In this document: positions 51,995 to 62,001 of the stretch, one piece after another
How positions within the stretch are numbered: position 1 is the first letter of the stretch
Layout of the letters: every line of letters starts with the position of its first letter
From: Lewinellaceae bacterium
GTDB lineage: Bacteria > Bacteroidota > Bacteroidia > Chitinophagales > Saprospiraceae
Reading direction: 5' to 3'
Length of the DNA: 64,000 bases
Assembly: GCA_020636405.1 (NCBI GenBank)
Contig: JACJXW010000004.1
Coordinates: 1,178,001 to 1,242,000, forward strand
Notes under the pieces: generated by a model
What the model was told of the DNA's origin: nothing
Seen by the model: the letters and a program-made list of their open reading frames with translations, nothing else
The model's database searches: none
Program-made: the position numbers and the translations under genes

Positions 51995-54900
51995 TTATTT
52001 TGAAAGAAATTCGAGGTACAAAACGGCCTGGTTGTACTGCCCGCTGAGTTCGAGGTACTGTAACTCGTTTTTCAGGGCAGCCTCCAGGCTTTGGGCAAAC
52101 TGAAAGTAGTCCGTTTCGCCAGCCCTGAGCTGGGTGGCGGCCAGCCGTCGCAGCTGTGCTGCCTGGCTCAGCAGGTTCTGCCCTTCTTCCTGCAGTTGCT
52201 GCCGGAGTGCCTGAGCTTGTTGCCGTGCTAAAAGCCTTTCCTGTTGCAGCAACTGGCGATGATACGCGAGGCTATTGGCTGCTTTTACCTGTTCCAGCTT
52301 TGCCTGTTCCGTCCTGGCTTGTTGTGCCCTTGGAAACAAGGGCACCGCAGCGCCCAGGTGCAGGGTGTGCAAAGGCCAGTCGGGGCGAATGCTTTGCTGC
52401 ATAGCTCCCAGCCGGAGTTCCGGTTTTAACATTCTGGCTTCTACTTCTACCTGCTGTCGTGCCACTTCGGCCTCCTGTTCCAGAGGGGCGAGCTGTAGCG
52501 GAGAGCTGGCTGTCGTATCCATTCCGGGCAAAGGCAACAGCTGTAGGCTATCGGAGGCTCGCCGATAGCCGTCGGTGAAGGATTGCCGGAGCAGCTGATT
52601 AAAAGCCTGGGCCTCTTCAATGGCGCCTTGTTTCCATGCAGTGCGGGCCTGGGTCAACAGGTTAGCCGCCAGGGTATGTTCCAACTGTCCGATTTCACCG
52701 ATGCGGTATTGCAGAGCGGCTTTTTCCATCAGCGTATCGTACAGCGTTTCTTGCTGCTGGAGGGTATACAACCGCTGCCGGCAGTAGAGCCAGTCCTGCC
52801 AGGCGCGGTTCACCTGATAGGCCAGTTGGTGTTTCAGCAGCGCCTGCTTGTCACCTGCCAGGGCCAGGCGTGCCCGTGCCGCCTCCCTCCGGCGCTGGTT
52901 GAGCCCCGGGATACCCAGAGATTGGGTGATACCCAGCTGGTAGTCGATTAAAGTAGTATTGTACTGTCCGATTCCCACCATGAATTCGGTGGAGGGAATG
53001 GGGGCTGCGGCTTCAATGCCCAATTGCGCCTGTTGAATATCGAGGGCCCCGTTTTTCAGGCTGGGATGATTGGCCAGGGCCTGCTCCAGGGCAACTTCCA
53101 GGGTGAGCTCTGGTTGTTGTGCCTGTGCCGGCAGGCTGAAAAGCAGGCATGCCAGCACTACTGCGCCGGCGGCCGGAGGGATAGTGCGTTTCAGGTTGCG
53201 GTTGGTGAGGTAATACAATACCGGCATCACGACCAGTGTGAGCAGGGTGGCCGTAACCAACCCGCCGATTACGACCGTAGCCAGCGGTTTTTGTACCTCG
53301 GCGCCGTTGGAAGTCGAAAGCGCCATGGGCAGGAAGCCCAGCGCCGCCACGGTAGCGGTCATGATCACGGGGCGCATTCGGGTGAGGCTGCCAATGACAA
53401 CCACCTGGCGGATGTTGGTCATGCCATCTTCGTACCGCAGTCGGTTGAAGTGGCTGATGAGCACAATGCCGTTGAGCACCGCAACTCCGAAAAGGGCGAT
53501 AAAACCTACCCCGGCCGAGATGCTGAAGGGCATACCCCGGATCCAGAGCGCCAGAACGCCGCCAATGGCCGCAGTAGGCACTGCCGTGAAAATCATAAGG
53601 GCATACTTCAGTTTGCCAAAGGTGAAATACAGCAATACAAATATCAGTGCCAGCGATACCGGTACGGCCACGGCCAACCTGCGGCGGGCCGCCTCCAGGT
53701 TCTCGAACTGGCCACCGTAGCGGATGTAATAACCGGGCGGCAAAGGCAGCTTTTCGGCCAGCGCCGCCTGGATATCTGCCACCAGGCTGGCTACGTCCCG
53801 GTTACGGACGTTGATGCCGATGTTGATCCGTCGCCGGGCATCCTCCCGGGAGATCTGCATAGGGCCTTCGGCGTATTCCACACTGGCTACTTCGCTCATG
53901 GGGATGGATCGCCCGTCATCCAGGTGGATGAACAGGCGGCTGAGGTCCAGGTTCTGGCGGAAGGCCTCCTGCAGGCGGACGACCAGGTCGAACTTGCGCT
54001 CGTTCTCGAATACCGCCCCGGCCGTTTCGCCGGCATAAGCGGTGCGTACCAGGGTATTGAGGCGTTCTACATCCAGGCCGTATTCGGCGATCTTTCTGCG
54101 GTTGAAGTGGATGCGCAACTGGGGCAGCCCCTCGGTCTGCTCGACCCTCACGTCGCCAGCCCCCGGAATGCCCTGAATGATATCGGCGGCCTGGTCGCCC
54201 AGGCGCTTGAGCTCTTCTATCTGTTCGCCGAAGATCTTGACGGCAATATCCGTCTTGGCCCCGGTGAGCAGCTCGTTGAAACGCAACTGAATGGGCTGGG
54301 TGAATTCAAATCCGGCTCCCGCCACCACCGACAGCTGTTCTTTCATTTTGCTGACCAGATCCTCCCGGTTATTTGCCGAAACCCATTCTTCCCTCGGCTT
54401 CATGATGATCATGATGTCGGCATCTTCAATGGCCATGGGGTCGGTCGGTACTTCGGCAGTACCGATCTTGGACACCACGTGCTGCACTTCGGGGAAGTTG
54501 TCGAGCAAGATGCGTTCCGCTTTGGTCGATGACCGGACGCTCTCCTGCAGAGAACTTCCCGGCTGAATGGTCATCTGCATGGCCAGGTCGCCTTCCTCCA
54601 GGGTAGGAAGGAATTCGGCGCCCAGAGAACTGAAGATCAGGGCTGCGGCCAGCATTAATACTGCGGTGGCGCTCAAGACCAGGACAGGCAGGCGCAGTGC
54701 CCACTCCAGGGTCGGCCGGTAGAGGCGCCGGATGAAGTTGACAATTCGGCCGGAGAAAGACTTATGTTCTTTTATGGTCTTGGGCATGAGCCAGGCCGCC
54801 ATCATGGGGACGTAAGTCAGAGAGAGGATCATGGCGCCCAGTACAGCGAAGCTGAACGTCATGGCCATTGGGCGGAACATCTTGCCTTCGATGCCGGTCA

Positions 54901-56293
54901 GCGTCATAATGGGGATAAAAACCGTCAGGATGATGAAGACCCCGAATACGGCAGACCGGAACAATTTCGAGGATTCTTCGATGATGATGCCATTCATCTG
55001 ATCCTGGGCAAGCGTTTTGCCCACGTGATAGGTGAAGATGGCGTGCAGAACGCCTTCGATGATGATCACCGCCCCATCGACGACGATGCCAAAGTCAATG
55101 GCGCCCAGGCTCATCAGGTTGGCCGACAGGCCGAAGTAGTTCATCAGAATTAGGGCAAAAAGCATGGCCAGAGGGATGACCGACGCTACGATCAGGCCCG
55201 CCCTCAGGTCGCCTAATAACAGGACGAGGACGAAAACGACGATCAGGCCCCCGGTAACGAGGTTGTGCTTGACCGTATTGATGGTCTTGCCCACCAGTAC
55301 GGAACGGTCGAGATAGGGATAGAGCTCCACGCCTTCGGGCAGAGATTGTTCCACCTGTTGAATCCTGTTGTGTACATTGGTGATGGCCTCCGAGGCGTTG
55401 GCCCCTTTAAACATGAGGGTGATGCCGCCCACCGCCTCCCCCAGGCCGTCCATCGTCATGGCCCCGAAGCGTTTGGGGCTCCCCAGGTGTACCTGAGCTA
55501 CGTCGCGGATCAGTACGGGGATCCCCTGCCGGGCGCCGATCACGATGTTTTCGATGTCTTCGAAGTGCTGTACCAGGCCCTCTGTGCGAATGTAGAAGGC
55601 GTTGGCTTGCTTTTCGATGTAACTGCCGCCGCTATTCTGGTTGTTGCGCGACAGGGCATCGAATACTTCTGCTACTGAAATGTCATAGCTTTGGAGCAGG
55701 AGGGGATCCAGAGCGACCTCGTACTGCTTGAGGTAACCGCCGAAACTGCTCACCTCAATGATGCCGTTTATACCGGAGAGTTGTCGTTTGACGATCCAGT
55801 CCTGGATGGTACGCAGTTCCATCGGCCCGTATCGGCCCTCGAAGCCCGGTTTGACGCGTAATACATACTGGTAGATCTCGCCGAGGCCGGTGGTGATGGG
55901 CATGAGTTCCGGTTTACCCATTCCCTCGGGGATCTCCTGTTCGGCAACGCCGATCTGTTCTTTGACGTATTGCCGGGCATCCAGCACAGGGGTGCCGTCT
56001 TCAAAGACGATGGTGACGACGGAGAGCCCGAAGCGCGAGATGGAGCGGATCTCTAAGACCCCGGGGATGTTGGCCATCGCCACTTCCACCGGATAGGTGA
56101 TGAATTGTTCTACCTCCTGTGGGGCCAGGGAAGTGGAGACGGTGACGACCTGCACTTGATTATTGGTGATATCGGGTACTGCATCGATGGGTAAGCGCGT
56201 CAGCGAATAAATACCCGCCCCGATCAAGCCAGCGACTAGTAATAGGATAATGAGTTTATTCTTTACAGAAAACCCAATGATTGCTTTGATCAT
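51995..56293 (-). CDS. Heavy-metal RND pump fused to a TolC-like outer-membrane factor
   Basis: 1432 residues from the ATG complementary to 56291-56293 (MIKAIIGFSVKNKLIIL). Residues 1 to about 1035 form a CusA/CzcA pump: helix 1, PIDAVPDITNNQVQVVT, a porter domain, and the proton-relay helix GAIDFGIVVDGAVIIIEG diagnostic of heavy-metal (HME) RND proteins. The last membrane helix is followed by a signal-peptide-like stretch (AGAVVLACLLFSLPAQAQQ). About 370 residues of a TolC/CusC-type outer-membrane factor then run to the end (LTLEVALEQALANHPSLKNG, coiled helices, AVLYLEFLSK). Such fusions are known in Bacteroidota. The internal signal may be cleaved to free the channel part. It exports monovalent or divalent metal ions such as Cu, Ag, Co or Zn. 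Confidence 0.95.
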   Translation of the reverse strand: MIKAIIGFSVKNKLIILLLVAGLIGAGIYSLTRLPIDAVPDITNNQVQVVTVSTSLAPQEVEQFITYPVEVAMANIPGVLEIRSISRFGLSVVTIVFEDGTPVLDARQYVKEQIGVAEQEIPEGMGKPELMPITTGLGEIYQYVLRVKPGFEGRYGPMELRTIQDWIVKRQLSGINGIIEVSSFGGYLKQYEVALDPLLLQSYDISVAEVFDALSRNNQNSGGSYIEKQANAFYIRTEGLVQHFEDIENIVIGARQGIPVLIRDVAQVHLGSPKRFGAMTMDGLGEAVGGITLMFKGANASEAITNVHNRIQQVEQSLPEGVELYPYLDRSVLVGKTINTVKHNLVTGGLIVVFVLVLLLGDLRAGLIVASVIPLAMLFALILMNYFGLSANLMSLGAIDFGIVVDGAVIIIEGVLHAIFTYHVGKTLAQDQMNGIIIEESSKLFRSAVFGVFIILTVFIPIMTLTGIEGKMFRPMAMTFSFAVLGAMILSLTYVPMMAAWLMPKTIKEHKSFSGRIVNFIRRLYRPTLEWALRLPVLVLSATAVLMLAAALIFSSLGAEFLPTLEEGDLAMQMTIQPGSSLQESVRSSTKAERILLDNFPEVQHVVSKIGTAEVPTDPMAIEDADIMIIMKPREEWVSANNREDLVSKMKEQLSVVAGAGFEFTQPIQLRFNELLTGAKTDIAVKIFGEQIEELKRLGDQAADIIQGIPGAGDVRVEQTEGLPQLRIHFNRRKIAEYGLDVERLNTLVRTAYAGETAGAVFENERKFDLVVRLQEAFRQNLDLSRLFIHLDDGRSIPMSEVASVEYAEGPMQISREDARRRINIGINVRNRDVASLVADIQAALAEKLPLPPGYYIRYGGQFENLEAARRRLAVAVPVSLALIFVLLYFTFGKLKYALMIFTAVPTAAIGGVLALWIRGMPFSISAGVGFIALFGVAVLNGIVLISHFNRLRYEDGMTNIRQVVVIGSLTRMRPVIMTATVAALGFLPMALSTSNGAEVQKPLATVVIGGLVTATLLTLVVMPVLYYLTNRNLKRTIPPAAGAVVLACLLFSLPAQAQQPELTLEVALEQALANHPSLKNGALDIQQAQLGIEAAAPIPSTEFMVGIGQYNTTLIDYQLGITQSLGIPGLNQRRREAARARLALAGDKQALLKHQLAYQVNRAWQDWLYCRQRLYTLQQQETLYDTLMEKAALQYRIGEIGQLEHTLAANLLTQARTAWKQGAIEEAQAFNQLLRQSFTDGYRRASDSLQLLPLPGMDTTASSPLQLAPLEQEAEVARQQVEVEARMLKPELRLGAMQQSIRPDWPLHTLHLGAAVPLFPRAQQARTEQAKLEQVKAANSLAYHRQLLQQERLLARQQAQALRQQLQEEGQNLLSQAAQLRRLAATQLRAGETDYFQFAQSLEAALKNELQYLELSGQYNQAVLYLEFLSK

Positions 56294-56422
56294 GGCCTTT
56301 TTGAATGTTTTGTCCTGAATGGCGAAGAGCAGGCAGGCCGCCTTGTGCCTTGTGGGCAGGATGGAGGCTGCCAGGAGCCGGCTCAACGCCTTATAAATGC
56401 GTTGTGATAGAGAAAAGCAAGA

Positions 56423-56821
56423 TCAGGACACTATCGGGGGGCGGAAGACGGCCCCTTCATGAGGAGCGCTGGACGGAGCGTTGTAATGGAGAATAGCCCT
56501 GTTCTCTTTATGAGGCAAGGCGGCCAGTACAAGCGGGGTAGTACCGGCCAGGAGAATAGGGGAGAAAATGTGCACTGTCTTCAGCGGTAGGTCCTGATGG
56601 CTCTGGCCGCCGTCGTTGTGCTGGTGGCTATTCGTATCCCAGAAGTGGGTGTAGAGGAATTCAAAAAAGGAGGCTTTTTCACCGGATCCAGCCGATAGGC
56701 TTTGGTGAACCTGATAATGTTCCCATACCGCCGGCGCCCTCTTCAGCTGGCTGAAGTCGGACCCAGGGATCAGGCTGCCGAACAGGAAGTAGAGCGCTAA
56801 TATTTGAGCGGTGTGCTTCAT
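56423..56821 (-). CDS. Small His-rich exported protein of the metal efflux operon
   Basis: 132 residues from the ATG complementary to 56819-56821. A longer frame to 57022 runs through the promoter and is not supported. A signal peptide (MKHTAQILALYFLFGSLIPG) is followed by a segment with many histidines (HFWDTNSHQHNDGGQSHQDL) and a second hydrophobic stretch (IFSPILLAGTTPLVLAAL). It matches no family I recognise. Position as first gene, 129 bases before the metal pump on the same strand, suggests a periplasmic metal binder or sensor. The His-rich loop is the only sequence support for that. Confidence 0.65.
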   Translation of the reverse strand: MKHTAQILALYFLFGSLIPGSDFSQLKRAPAVWEHYQVHQSLSAGSGEKASFFEFLYTHFWDTNSHQHNDGGQSHQDLPLKTVHIFSPILLAGTTPLVLAALPHKENRAILHYNAPSSAPHEGAVFRPPIVS

Positions 56822-57374
56822 TATTTCCCGGTAGAAGGAACTTTCTAAGTTGTTTATTTTGAAAGAATCCGATGCAAAGATAAAAGTTATGACTGAATTT
56901 TTCTGTGATCCTTTGCTCAAAGGAAAAGGCAATAGCAGAAAATGGCGTGTTTTCCGGTAATTCCCGGGCTGAATGAAGGGGATTCCACTTCTTCTTAACA
57001 CCCAATTGTCAGAAAAATGCAATTTATCTTTTTGAAGAAGTTGATTTGCGGCAGGAAGTAATATTTCTTTGTGCTGACTTGGTATTTTGCGCCCGCTTTT
57101 CAGCCATTACAGATGAAGAATACCCCCGGCGATAAATTTTCCATACAAAATTCTCCAGAACAAAATATGCCAAAATGCTGTTAAGCACGAGGTCATTTTG
57201 GCCGATACCAATTCTGCCCGCTTTAATTTTTTTCAAAAAAGATCGGCCGGTTTAAGAACTATTTCAGCCAATGGATGTCGGTTATGAGTAAAAAATATTT
57301 GTGCACACATTTGGATGGTGATAAAATATTGTTATTTATTTAATTTGTAATTCACTCACTAAATTTGGATTAAG
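56822..57374. other. Divergent intergenic region efflux operon / SusC operon
   Basis: 553 bases. The efflux side has a TATCTTTG box at 56875-56882. The susC side is very AT-rich (57290-57370), with a TAATTTG-like box. A 70-codon minus-strand frame at 57024-57236 lacks any signature and is not called. Confidence 0.5.
56875..56882 (-). promoter_or_regulatory. -7 box of the metal efflux operon
   Basis: TATCTTTG on the minus strand matches TANNTTTG, 53 bases upstream of the His-rich protein ATG. It supports that start over the longer frame. Confidence 0.4.
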
Positions 57375-60300
57375 ATGAAAAAACGCTTACTAGTTCTAGG
57401 GCTAGCCCTGTTCTTGGGGAGTGCTCTTTTTGCCCAAAGAACCATCACTGGGGTGGTTACTGACCAGGGTGGAGAGGCGCTGATCGGTGCCAGCGTCTTG
57501 CTGAAGGGTACCTCCACAGGCACCGTTACTGATGTCGATGGAAACTATCAGATCACCGTTCCGGACGGGAGTGGCAACGTCCTGCAATTTTCCTACACTG
57601 GTTTCGGCACCCAGGAGTTGGAGGTAGGGATCAGTAATGTCATCAATGTGGCCTTGGAAGAAGGCGCTGTACTCGAAGAGGTGGTAGTTACCGCCCTGGG
57701 TATCGAGAAAGATGCCAGGTCCCTGGGTTACAGTATCGACCAGGTCGGTTCTGAAGAATTGACGAAGGCCCGGGAATCAAACATCATCAACTCGCTTCAG
57801 GGAAAGGTGACCGGGGTGGTCATCAACAATACCAGTGGCAACCTGGGCGCGTCCTCCAAGATACTCATTCGGGGAGCGACCTCACTGAGCGGGAGGAACA
57901 ACCCGCTATGGGTGATCGACGGCCAGCCGGTCAACGACGACCAGTTCAACGGCGGGCAGGCCAACCGCATCTCCGGTACCCGGGACTTTGCCAACGGCGC
58001 CTCGGTGCTCAACCCGGATGACATTGAGAACATCAGTATTCTGAAAGGGGCTGCCGCTACTGCCCTCTACGGATCGCGGGCTGCTGCCGGCGCCATTATT
58101 GTTACTACAAAGCGCGGTAAGACCAAAGGCACCAACAATTTCCAGGTATCCGTCAACTCTTCCTATCGCATGGACGATCTGTTTGTGACGCCCGATTATC
58201 AGCAGGAATATGCTATGGGGTCACTGGCCAAATACGACTCTTCTTCGGTAGGGTTTGACTGGGGGCCGCGCATCGTCGGGCAAACGGTTGAGAACGTCCC
58301 GATTACCGGAGGCGCCGGCCCGCTGCGGGCTGTGGATGAGAACGGCATCCGGGATTTCTTTGAAACCGGCAATACCTGGATCAACAACTTCGCCATTTCC
58401 GACGGAAATGAAAAGTACGACTATCGCCTCAGCTTTGGCGCTCTGAACCAGACAGGGGTGGTTCCCGCTTCAGAACTTGACCGTTACAACGTTTCGTTGA
58501 ATGCCGGGATGCGCCACTCTCCCATGCTAAGCTCGCGCTTTGGCGTTCAATTCATTAAGACCGACTCCCGGGGAACGGCGGCAGCCGGCGCTAACGATGT
58601 GAACATCGTTGGGTTGGATGCCTTCAGCAGCACGCTGGACCAAAGGCTGTTTAAACCCTGGATTGATGATGCGGGTAATCAGATCAACAACCCCGATCCA
58701 CAGATCAACAACCCCTACTGGATCCGGAACGAGAACCTGAACAACCGGAACGATACCCGTATCCTTGCCAACGCGGCGCTGACCTTTACCCCGTTCGAAA
58801 ATTTCGAACTTACCGGTAGCTTTGGCTATGACTACGACCAGGACAACCGCTTCTTCTCCAACCGGAAGGGGACGATCACCCGCCTGGAAGGGAACTTTAC
58901 TACCGACAACATCAACAATATTCAGATCAATACGGATATCATTGCGAAGTACTCCTTCGACATTACCGAAGACCTGTCCATTTCCGCTCTGGGTGGATTC
59001 AACTACAACAAGCGCGAACGGACGATCGAAGGGCTGTTTGGCAACCAACTTCTGGTGCCGCAGCTTTTCTCTCCGGGTAACGTGCAGCAGAACGTTCCGA
59101 ACCGGGACTTCCGCGAGCAGGTGCTCTTCGGCCTCTATTCTTCAGTGGACCTGAGCTACCGGGACTGGCTGACGCTGACCATTACCGGCCGGAACGACTG
59201 GTCTTCGACCCTGCCGCTGGAGAACAATTCCTATTTCTATCCTTCTGTTAGTGCGGCTTTTGTATTTTCCGATGCACTGGGGCTGACCAACGATTTCTTC
59301 AACTACGGTAAATTGCGGGCCAGCTTTGCTCAGGTCGGCAACGATACTGACCCGTACCAGCTGGACTTCCTGTTCTTTCCGGTTACGGATGCTACCGGCC
59401 AGTACAGCCTGAACTTGAACTTCCCGTTCAACGGCGCTTCGGCTTACAACAAGACCAATACCATCCCGCCGGCCAATCTGTTGCCGGAACAACAGACCAG
59501 CTATGAGTTCGGCGCTGAACTGGACTTCTTTGATTATCGTTTAGGGCTGGACATCGCCTATTTCAACACGCAAAACAAAGACCAGATCCTGGCTCTGCCG
59601 GTTCCTCAAACTACCGGTTTTGGCTTCCTGAGAACCAACGTCGGCCAGGTGAATACCTCCGGCCTGGAAATTACGCTGGATGCTACGCCGCTGAAGTTCA
59701 ACAAGTTTTCCTGGAATACCGCCGTCAATTTCTCCAGTGCCCAGGTTGAAGTAGTGGAACTGGCCGAAGGGGTAGACCGGGTACTGATCGCCAGCGCCTT
59801 CAATAGCGTACAGGTGGTTGCCGAGCAAGGTAAAGGCTTCGAACTCCTGGGTGTGCCCTGGCTGAGAGACTCCGTTACCGGACGCCCGCTCATTAACCCG
59901 ATTGATGGTACGCGCATTGCCGGCGAACCTAAAACTTTCGGTTCGGTGCTGCCGGATTTCACCATGGGCTTTGTCAACTCCTTCCGCATCGGCGACTTCA
60001 ACCTGTCCTTTACCATCGACTGGCGGGAAGGCGGCGTTATGAAGCCCTCTACGGTGGAGAACCTGCAAACCGGCGGACTGGTGGCCGAAACCCTCCTCAA
60101 CCGGGAAGGCACCTTTATCGATCGCCAGGGAGTCATCGAGAATGCTGACGGCACCGTACGCGACAATGACGTGCCGGTGGCCAGCGCTGAACATTTCTGG
60201 AACGCCCTGAATGACAACAGCGTTGCTGAACCGTTTATTTTCGATGCTTCCTTCGTCAAGCTGCGGGAAATCTCCCTCAGTTACAGCTTCCCGCAGACCC

Positions 60301-60494
60301 TGTTGGGCAACAGCTTTGTCAAAAACCTGGTGATCGGCTTGGAAGCGCGGAATGTCGCTCTGCTGTATTCCGTAATCCCCCATATCGACCCGGAAGCCAG
60401 CTTGTTCGGCGCCGGCGCCGACGGTTGGGGCATTGAGCGTTCGAACGTCCCCAGTACGCGAAGCATCGGGGTAAACCTGCGGGCTACCTTCTAA
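57375..60494 (+). CDS. SusC/RagA-family TonB-dependent transporter
   Basis: 1039 residues. The signal peptide (MKKRLLVLGLALFLGSALFA) leads to a carboxypeptidase-D regulatory-like domain at about 22-95 (TITGVVTDQGGEALIGASVL). A TonB box region with the plug follows (LEEVVVTALGIEKDARSLGY, LQGKVTGVVINNTSGNLGAS, IRGATSLSGRNNPLWVIDGQ, ISILKGAAATALYGSRAAAG), then a 22-strand barrel ending GVNLRATF. With its SusD partner it forms a lidded outer-membrane importer of glycans or peptides. No degradative enzyme or sensor gene is adjacent, so the nutrient cannot be predicted. It begins an operon of three genes. Confidence 0.96.
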   Translation: MKKRLLVLGLALFLGSALFAQRTITGVVTDQGGEALIGASVLLKGTSTGTVTDVDGNYQITVPDGSGNVLQFSYTGFGTQELEVGISNVINVALEEGAVLEEVVVTALGIEKDARSLGYSIDQVGSEELTKARESNIINSLQGKVTGVVINNTSGNLGASSKILIRGATSLSGRNNPLWVIDGQPVNDDQFNGGQANRISGTRDFANGASVLNPDDIENISILKGAAATALYGSRAAAGAIIVTTKRGKTKGTNNFQVSVNSSYRMDDLFVTPDYQQEYAMGSLAKYDSSSVGFDWGPRIVGQTVENVPITGGAGPLRAVDENGIRDFFETGNTWINNFAISDGNEKYDYRLSFGALNQTGVVPASELDRYNVSLNAGMRHSPMLSSRFGVQFIKTDSRGTAAAGANDVNIVGLDAFSSTLDQRLFKPWIDDAGNQINNPDPQINNPYWIRNENLNNRNDTRILANAALTFTPFENFELTGSFGYDYDQDNRFFSNRKGTITRLEGNFTTDNINNIQINTDIIAKYSFDITEDLSISALGGFNYNKRERTIEGLFGNQLLVPQLFSPGNVQQNVPNRDFREQVLFGLYSSVDLSYRDWLTLTITGRNDWSSTLPLENNSYFYPSVSAAFVFSDALGLTNDFFNYGKLRASFAQVGNDTDPYQLDFLFFPVTDATGQYSLNLNFPFNGASAYNKTNTIPPANLLPEQQTSYEFGAELDFFDYRLGLDIAYFNTQNKDQILALPVPQTTGFGFLRTNVGQVNTSGLEITLDATPLKFNKFSWNTAVNFSSAQVEVVELAEGVDRVLIASAFNSVQVVAEQGKGFELLGVPWLRDSVTGRPLINPIDGTRIAGEPKTFGSVLPDFTMGFVNSFRIGDFNLSFTIDWREGGVMKPSTVENLQTGGLVAETLLNREGTFIDRQGVIENADGTVRDNDVPVASAEHFWNALNDNSVAEPFIFDASFVKLREISLSYSFPQTLLGNSFVKNLVIGLEARNVALLYSVIPHIDPEASLFGAGADGWGIERSNVPSTRSIGVNLRATF

Positions 60495-60547
60495 TGATGC
60501 AGTTATTCCAACTGTGCTTATCATTAACCTAAAAAGAAGATCAACTA

Positions 60548-61957
60548 ATGAGATACATAAAATTATCCATCCTTTTTCTGGCCGGTTTGCTGGTGCTGCC
60601 CTCTTGTGACAAGGCGCTGGACATCAACACCGACCCCCTGGCGGCCAGCTCGGCCGACCCGAACGTGATCCTGCCCTTTGTGATCGTACAGTATTCCAGC
60701 CGTTTCGAATCGGAGCTGGGCACTCGCATCATGGACGTGCCGCAGCACTTCTCCGCCTGCTTCAACAGCCCCCGCACCGGGCCGACGACCAGCTTCCTCA
60801 CCGGGAATACCTGGGGCATGTATTACACGCAGGTGCTGGGTAACCTCGCCCTGGTGGAACAGGACGCCCTGGCTGCCGGTGAATCGAGCAACAACGTGGC
60901 GGCGATTGCCAAGATCCTGAAGGCCAAGTCCTTCTTCGAACTGTCTTGTATCTGGGACAAGGTTCCCTTTACGGAAGCCCTGGACGGCGCTACTTTTGCC
61001 TCTCCGAACTTCGACGACCAGGAAGTCGTATTCCGGGGTTGCCTGTCCATTCTGGATGAGGCCATCGGCCTGATCGATAAGGTGCCGGCGGAAGGCGTCT
61101 TTGATGTTTCGAGAGGCGACGTCCTCTTCGGCGGTAATATGGACAACTGGCGGCGTTGGGCCAATTCCCTGAAGCTGCGTATCCTGATGCTCCTCAGAAA
61201 TAAGGACACTTCGGTTGACGGCCAGATCCAGGCTGTATTGTCACAGCCGCTGATCGAATCGAACAGCCAGGCGGTAATGCTCCGGTATGCCGGCGGAGGC
61301 GGCGCCACCAATGCTTTTTATGGCATTGTCGCGGCATTTTTTGGCCCCTCCAACGAATCGGCCCTGGTACACGGCCCGGGTGAGCCGCTCTACGAACTGT
61401 TGAGTGGAGGCGACCCCCGCTTCGACCTGTTCATCCTCGACCAGGGTGATGGAGGGTCGCCTGGTAATGGCATCTTCCCCACCGACAATTCGGCGGTACT
61501 GAGGGACAACGTCATCCGGGACAACCTTCCCCACATCATGTTCCTTCCTTCCGAGATCAGCTTCTACCGCGCCGAGCTGGCGTTGCTGGGCGTGACCAAT
61601 GAAGATGCTCAGGAGTGGTTCGATCGTGGGCTGACCCAGATCCTGGAATTCTGGGGGCAGGACATCCCCGGGGCGCAGATAACGCTGGACGACGCTACCA
61701 TAAGTGATTATGTGAGCAGCCTTCCGGCAGTTAACCTGCAAATGGTCCACGAGCAACTGTATCTGGAATCTTTCATTCGTCCGATCGCCGCCTGGAATAC
61801 GGTAAGAAGGACTAAAGTGCCGGCTATGGGCCCGCCTTCCAACGCCGTGATCACCACCATCCTGAAGCGGTTCAACTATCCGCCGAATGAGGTGTCTTCC
61901 AATCCGAACACACCGGTCAACGTGAATACGGATGTTCCGCAGTGGTTTGAGAATTAA
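60548..61957 (+). CDS. SusD/RagB-family nutrient-binding lipoprotein
   Basis: 469 residues. A lipoprotein signal ends in LPSC (Cys20), followed by DKALDINTDPLAASSADPNV. That start and the helical TPR-like body (LEQDALAAGESSNNVAAIAK, FFELSCIWDKVPFTEAL, DEAIGLIDKVPAEGVFDVSR, WRRWANSLKLRILMLLRNKD) match the SusD-like-2 (SusD/RagB) group. EQLYLESFIRPIAAWNTVRR lies near the end. It acts as the surface lid that hands substrate to the SusC transporter encoded 53 bases upstream. The ligand is unknown. Confidence 0.95.
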   Translation: MRYIKLSILFLAGLLVLPSCDKALDINTDPLAASSADPNVILPFVIVQYSSRFESELGTRIMDVPQHFSACFNSPRTGPTTSFLTGNTWGMYYTQVLGNLALVEQDALAAGESSNNVAAIAKILKAKSFFELSCIWDKVPFTEALDGATFASPNFDDQEVVFRGCLSILDEAIGLIDKVPAEGVFDVSRGDVLFGGNMDNWRRWANSLKLRILMLLRNKDTSVDGQIQAVLSQPLIESNSQAVMLRYAGGGGATNAFYGIVAAFFGPSNESALVHGPGEPLYELLSGGDPRFDLFILDQGDGGSPGNGIFPTDNSAVLRDNVIRDNLPHIMFLPSEISFYRAELALLGVTNEDAQEWFDRGLTQILEFWGQDIPGAQITLDDATISDYVSSLPAVNLQMVHEQLYLESFIRPIAAWNTVRRTKVPAMGPPSNAVITTILKRFNYPPNEVSSNPNTPVNVNTDVPQWFEN

Positions 61958-62001
61958 AAAGCCGGCAGGCTTCTGTAAACCTTCAACAAAAAATTGAAAC
62001 G

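Noticed and set aside
53024..54532. 502-codon plus-strand frame opposite the RND pump
   Set aside because: His/Gln/Arg-rich nonsense composition typical of antisense to membrane protein codons.
57024..57236. 70-codon minus-strand frame in the efflux/SusC gap
   Set aside because: No recognisable features, and AT-rich promoter-like sequence surrounds it.
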